From Liolophura sinensis (Eukaryota > Mollusca > Polyplacophora > Chitonida > Chitonidae), in the NCBI RefSeq assembly GCF_032854445.1, contig NC_088302.1, positions 30,349,979-30,413,978 on the forward strand: DNA of 64,000 bases, read 5' to 3'. The translations under genes and the position numbers were made by a program. Below the pieces are notes generated by a model. It saw nothing but the letters and a program-made list of their open reading frames with translations, had not been told where the DNA came from and did not search any database. Below, piece by piece: positions 58,894-64,000 of this stretch (positions are counted from its first letter, which is position 1; each line of letters begins with the position of its first letter).

Positions 58894-60333
58894 TGTGTCA
58901 TATTGTTCCTATCCTGGAAATACAATTTACATGTTCTAGCCTATCACCCCTAAAGAAAATGGTTGATTCCAAGTACTTGTGGCAGAGATGGTTTTTAACC
59001 TCAGAAAACAAAGGAAACAGATCACGCCTGTTTCTATGTTCCAGATTGCAGATGTTCAAAAACATGCTGCGAACATTTGGTTTTCCTGATTTCGGGGAAT
59101 AATATATAAATTTTAATTTACACAGTTAATATAGAATGCTTCTGATTTAAGGTTAAGATCACTTATTCATTTTATCACATACATCCATGAAAAAAAAATA
59201 CACATTAACCCATAAAAATAAATTATTTTTTATTCAAAAATGATTTTTGACACAATGTTTTTTTGTGGACTGTAATATTATTTGGTTTCAATTTCGAAAT
59301 GATCAAAGTTTTTAAATACATTTGTTATAATGAACACATAAAATAAAACACATAAAATTGACTCAAAATGTATACCTTGCGGTGATACTGTGAATCGTAG
59401 TAAGCTATAACCTGTATGCCATGCTGAAATATTTTAGCCTATCAAATTTGAATATAGTGATAGGATAAATTTATATTTGCTTGACAAAAAGCATTCGATA
59501 ATAATATTAGAGACATACGTGTACAACTCTTTATGAAAGGAAAGGTGTTGAACTGGAGGAAGAGACCGGGGGAATACGCTTTGAGGACAAAGTTTCAGAT
59601 GGAAAACAAGGTCACATTATGTGAATTCCTGTCAACAATGTTTAACATCGTGTTTGTTAGAGTGTCGGATACGTTTTATCCGTTAAATGAGACAATAGGG
59701 CTTTTGTCTACGGGGTTTTTGTCTGCCGGGGCATTTTCCTGGATTCATAAACGATAATGATTCCCTGTTAGGATTCCCTGTAATATCGGGCTGACTAATT
59801 GTTGCGGTTTGACACATAGTTCTGTATACATTAATGTCACTTTATGATACATGCGTACCACTTAGGGTTTGTACATTGTGGTCAGTAAAAGTCTGTTACA
59901 GTTTGTTTAAACTCAAACCCTTGAGCTCCGTGGCATCTTATACTAATTTGCTATCCTTTTTATACCAGTATTACGTGTATGTTTTTTTTGTCATTACATG
60001 TACATTCTTCAAATAAGACATTTACTGCTTCTTTATCCTTTTAAAGAGGATTCCCTTTTTTTTTTTCAATTATATCACCAAAAAAAAAATGTTTCAAAGA
60101 CTTGAGTGTGAAATAAATGTAGCTTTGATGTTTGTTTGATGTGCCAATTTAGCCATCACTGCTTGTACCCTGAAGCGGTTTCAAGGCCAGAGTCCTGCGC
60201 TTTTCCCTCTTTAGGAATCCTCTGGAAAACAGGCACTTTTTTGGTGCAAGATTAGAATCAATCAATGAAGAACAACAAGCATAGAAGGACTTCCTGTACA
60301 ATATTCGGCAGTACATGGACTTAGGTATTCAAT

Positions 60334-60368
60334 TTGGGGTTGGTGGGGGGGGGGGGGGTGAGGAGGAG
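60334..60368 (+). repeat. G-rich run with 14 consecutive G
   Basis: GGGG at 60336-60339, then a run of 14 G at 60345-60358 followed by TGAGGAGGAG. It could form a G-quadruplex; it may also be a slippage-prone site in the assembly. Confidence 0.6.
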
Positions 60369-63300
60369 TTGTGTTGTAGTCTTTGCTCTAATGTTCATCA
60401 TCTGTGGCTTTTTGGCTCACAGACATCAATTCCACATAGCCTGGTAACTGCACTTGGCTAGCAAAACAAAACCACAAATTTTTTAATAGTTGTAGAAGTA
60501 AATATTGGAACAGTATTCGCTCTGTCAGTGCGATCTAATCTAGATTACGGTAATTCAAAATCTAATAGCTGGACTCTGATCTTTAAAATATTACCAAAAA
60601 AAGTGCCCCCTTCTTAGGCAGATGATGCATGTATATAACCTTTTCAACTTTCTAGATCTCCCTTTGGCATCAACAAAGGGTTCGTGCTCTGCAACACTTA
60701 GACTACAGCCTGATCATCATTCCACATTTTCTGCATTACTCTATTTCTATAACCATTTCTATAGGCATGAAATTGTTTACACAGATCTGATTTGCCAGCC
60801 ATTTTGTCTTTATCAGGCACGTTGAAATGATGTTGAGCTGCGTTTCACAACACTTTTTTACATGCGCCTGAAAATTTGTCATATTGTCTGGACATCCTTT
60901 TTCAGCGAATTTCAACACCGTGGAGGCAAACTGAAAACTATGTAGATCTTCAGGTAAAGTATTTTGATATGAGGCATTATACCTGTCCATTTTTGCGGAC
61001 AATGCGGCCCCTCGTGCATGTAGAATGTAAGAAATGTGTAAGACTCTGTCGCACTTGCGTGAATGTGCCATGTGAACGCGTTGATGTGTTGACAGAGTTC
61101 CAGGTCGCTGTGTGTCTGTTGACAGCTCTAGGATGACATGTCCAGCTGATTCAGCAAGGTGTCGAGGGGCCGAATCACCAGCAGGCAGCAGGGCATGATG
61201 GGACAGGGTTCAGTCTGCGTGCTCTCTTCCAGCGACCTGACTTGTGAACCAGGGAGCACACATGGATGGCCGTATGAGGCTAAGATCAAACGTCCGGCCT
61301 ACAGGCCTTACAGGCATGGATTAGCCCAGGCCTCAAGGCTTTGCTGTGCTTTAGAACGTAAGCTGCAATGAAACTTTGCTGGATTACTTTGCAATGTAGA
61401 AATGTCAATGAAAGTGGGTTTGCTCTTCCAGCATTGGTGTTTGCTATGGGTGAGCGTCCTTAAGCTACCTAGGTAGTTGACATGCTGGACGGCGGGAGAA
61501 GCAAACCTTCGTGTCTATAGGCATATCTTCTGACACCTAGATCGGCTGTGTACTTTTCTGCTGACGTTTTGTTGTTAAGAGGATTATTCTTTTTAATATG
61601 CCACAAACAAGAATTTTACCTGTATGTTTTTTAGCTGTCAGCACGTGTAAAAGCAGTTGAAGGTGTGATATTGCTGTCATAGGGAACTGATGTAGAACCA
61701 AAAACAGCAAAGAGGAAAAGAACTGACCTTGTAACCCTGATTACCTGCAGCTTCTGGCAAATCAATATTCACTTTGACCCCAAAAAAAGAAAAAAAAAAA
61801 CCTAGACATAAGGGACCTTGAAGGCTGTATAACATGTAACTGACTTTTTTTTATTTACAAGTGTATTTGTGTGTATGTCTCACATGTCTTACATACATCG
61901 TCGAGTGAGAACGTTAGAAGTCTGTATTGCCAGCTTTATCGTGAGTTAAGCTTTCCCCTTAAAAGTGATACGGAAGATATCAAAGTTTTAACGGTTTCCT
62001 TTGTACAATGTTAAATCCAGGATGTTTAATTCTTTGTTGGATGGATACCAGTGTACATATCCCGATTGAGGGTAGGTGTTGGGAGGGTGAGTGCAGTGTA
62101 AGTGTTTTGCCCTTTAAATTTTCTGAAATTGCTCTGTAAAACTTATCAAATTAAATTGGCGGATATAGTAGCTAGATGCCTTCGTAGATTTATCAAAATT
62201 GTTTAGCTTGAACGCCTAAACCGTCAGTTTCTGGCTGACACACTTATCCCCGCCATAGGTTTAAGAGAGGCGGTCTAGACATTCTCTGTGTTAACTTATT
62301 TGATCTGTGCTGTAATCTTCGAAACGAGACCTTGGCTGATGCGTGTAGGGTTTGAGCCGCATCCTTCCCCCTTATCTCTGCACGCTGCCCCCGTCACACT
62401 GCATCTCTTTGTCCGGCCTGTTTGCAGATGGCAGGACAGTGTTTTTTTTTTTTCAGAAGGGAACAGGTTGATTTTTTGCAGACATTTACCTCCAGTCCCT
62501 GGTGCTCTGTTGCATCCTGGCTCTTATCACTGAGCTTTTTGTTCTAGCTAACCTGCTTTTAGGAGATGTTTTGTTAGAGTTATGCTGTTTTATTGCTCCT
62601 GTTGCCCAGGCAGTCGTTTCTTCAAATCTTCTATCACAGGAAGTGGACTATAAACCGATGCCTGATGAAGCCGGCCATTCTGTCCAGTGAGCTCAGTGTA
62701 AGCTCGGACTTGTGGTCAGTGATATCCCGAGACACGACTGACCACCTCCCAAGATAACACCAGGAAGCCGAGGATGGGTGGACATTATTACGGTCATACA
62801 AACCATTACATTGGTGACATGGGTTACTGTCACCAAATATTGAACTTGGATTTCTGCTTTGAAATTGAAAACCTACAGTGCTATATAAATATTGGCCTCA
62901 ATCGTAGAAACATATTTAATGCTATAGTAATATTCAAAACAATTTGGCTACCGCTGAGAACCAGGAAGGCTTCTTCTCTGATTATCAGTTATAAGGTGAT
63001 AAGAATGTTGTTGGAATTTAATTCCGTGAATGCATTTTTGTGGTGTGTGTACATGTACATGCCTGTGTATAATGTTCGTACTGATCTGAAGTGTAGTTTC
63101 TCCATGCATTATTGACAGACACATCCAATAATCGTAACTTGTTTTTTTTTTTTTTTCGTAAGAAAGAATAGTGGAGGTTGTTGCTTTTTGGATTTATTTT
63201 TTTGCAATACAAGTACACGTGTTATGCCCTTTTTACTGTGCTTGTCAATTTTTCACATGATAACATTAATGTTTACCGAAGACTGAGTCACAAAAACAAT

Positions 63301-63599
63301 GTGCAGGTTGACGTGTGGTGTCTTGTGCTTGGATTGACAGCAGTGAGTATTTTACATGCTGTATCAGTTCACAGCCACGAACATGAACAGCGGGTATTGT
63401 AAACTTTAATAATCTGATGGGGATTATTAGATTAGTATCATTTCCTGTGTTCTGTGTGGGTGCACTAATCGACCTTGATTGTAATCTGCCTGTCACATAA
63501 GAGCAATGGAGGTACATGTATTATGCAATGAAGTAAACCAGTGTGCACATTGCCTATGTTAGCCCATTGCGTTTTATAGCTTTGAGCAGGTCCCACCAC

Positions 63600-63778
63600 T
63601 CTCACACCCAGCTAATAAGTTGAGAGGTCTGTCAGCAACCTGTGGATGGTCGTGGGGTTTCCCTCGGGCTGTGCCCGGTTTACACCCGCCATAATGCTGG
63701 CCTCCATCCTATAGGTGAAATATTCTCGAGCACAGCGTAAAAACACCAATCAAATAAACAAATAAATAAATAAATAAA
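63600..63778 (+). repeat. SINE family A, 5'-shortened
   Basis: GAGAGGTCTGTCAGCAACCTG, GGATGGTCGTGGGGTTTCCC, CGCCATAATGCTGGCC, GTGAAATATTCTCGAGCAC, AACACCAATCAAATAAAC and an (AAAT)n tail. Confidence 0.85.
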
Positions 63779-63914
63779 GGTATATGTATATATATAATGT
63801 ACATGTATCATACACATGTCGAACATGGTAAAGTCTAGAGTAGATACTTGATGTTAATAGAAAGTTGCTTAAACTATAAAGAAAGGTGGTTTGTAGACAG
63901 AGTTTGAGTAGGCA

Positions 63915-64000
63915 GTCTTAATACCCTAATTCATCAACCTTTTCAACCATCTCAGCGACGACCAATATTTTGAAACATTCAGAGAGAACTGTGGTGTGTA
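63915..64000 (+). repeat. Dispersed repeat family E, cut by the window edge
   Basis: ATACCCTAATTCATCAACCT, TTTCAACCATC, ATTTTGAAACATTCAGAGAG; continues beyond the window. Confidence 0.6.

Larger units (their letters stand above)
49501..64000. other. Gene-poor 14.5-kb stretch
   Basis: No exon with family resemblance or convincing splice context was found on either strand; open frames are short and non-conserved in look. It holds element G copy 2, SINEs of both families, a family D repeat, a 95-110-bp tandem array, a large inverted duplication, a TA run, a G run and a family E copy. It may be intergenic, or a long first intron or upstream regulatory region of a gene beyond 64 kb. Confidence 0.6.

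Noticed and set aside
58440-59760. Matching TTTTGTC..GGGG phrases at 58455-58515 and, inverted, at 59697-59745
   Set aside because: Short, imperfect and low-complexity; not enough to define an element.

Overview
This is an AT-rich window of a large-intron animal genome, almost certainly a lophotrochozoan and most likely a mollusc. Evidence for this: spliced genes with GT-AG introns and animal-only gene families; two tRNA-derived SINE families of a kind common in mollusc genomes, with (AAAT)n-like and (CACT)n-like tails; and frequent ACATGTAC-type words. I cannot name the species. There are no prokaryotic features, CRISPR arrays or rRNA genes.

Layout. (1) 350-7292 (+): the last nine exons of a NACHT/TPR protein resembling TTC41 or nephrocystin-3; its 5' part lies off the window. 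(2) 12442-13515 (-): an intronless ADP-ribosylhydrolase of the ARH3/ADPRS type. (3) 17394-27965 (-): a complete seven-exon TMEM185, 343 residues. Its fourth intron holds an array of about 50 tandem units made from the beginning of its own exon 5, splice acceptor included. (4) 28527-29564 (+): a complete two-exon ANKRD46, head-to-head with TMEM185 and separated from it by about 560 bp. Its 3' UTR carries degenerate tandem copies of the end of its own coding sequence. (5) A 200-N gap at 30929-31128 whose two flanks carry the same 18 bases. (6) 32110-42445 (+): a complete nine-exon CKAP2/CKAP2L-type spindle protein, 662 residues. (7) 43780-47396 (-): a complete five-coding-exon UPF0462 (C4orf33) homologue, 190 residues, tail-to-tail with the CKAP2 gene. 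(8) About 47.4-64 kb: no coding gene that I can support; it holds SINEs, inverted repeats and tandem repeats.

The genes do not form a pathway: they are housekeeping-type genes of unrelated function (ADP-ribose removal, membrane and spindle proteins). What stands out is the density of locally generated repeats. At least two tandem arrays were seeded by exon sequence (TMEM185 exon 5 head, ANKRD46 CDS tail). Other minisatellites sit in a 3' UTR, in introns and inside a terminal-inverted-repeat element. Non-autonomous DNA elements include a piggyBac-like element whose end is 20 bp from a splice donor, a fold-back element, and several small terminal-inverted-repeat elements.

Exon coordinates were derived by hand from splice consensus, reading-frame phase and recall of the human orthologues. 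Family names come from memory of protein sequences, not from a search.
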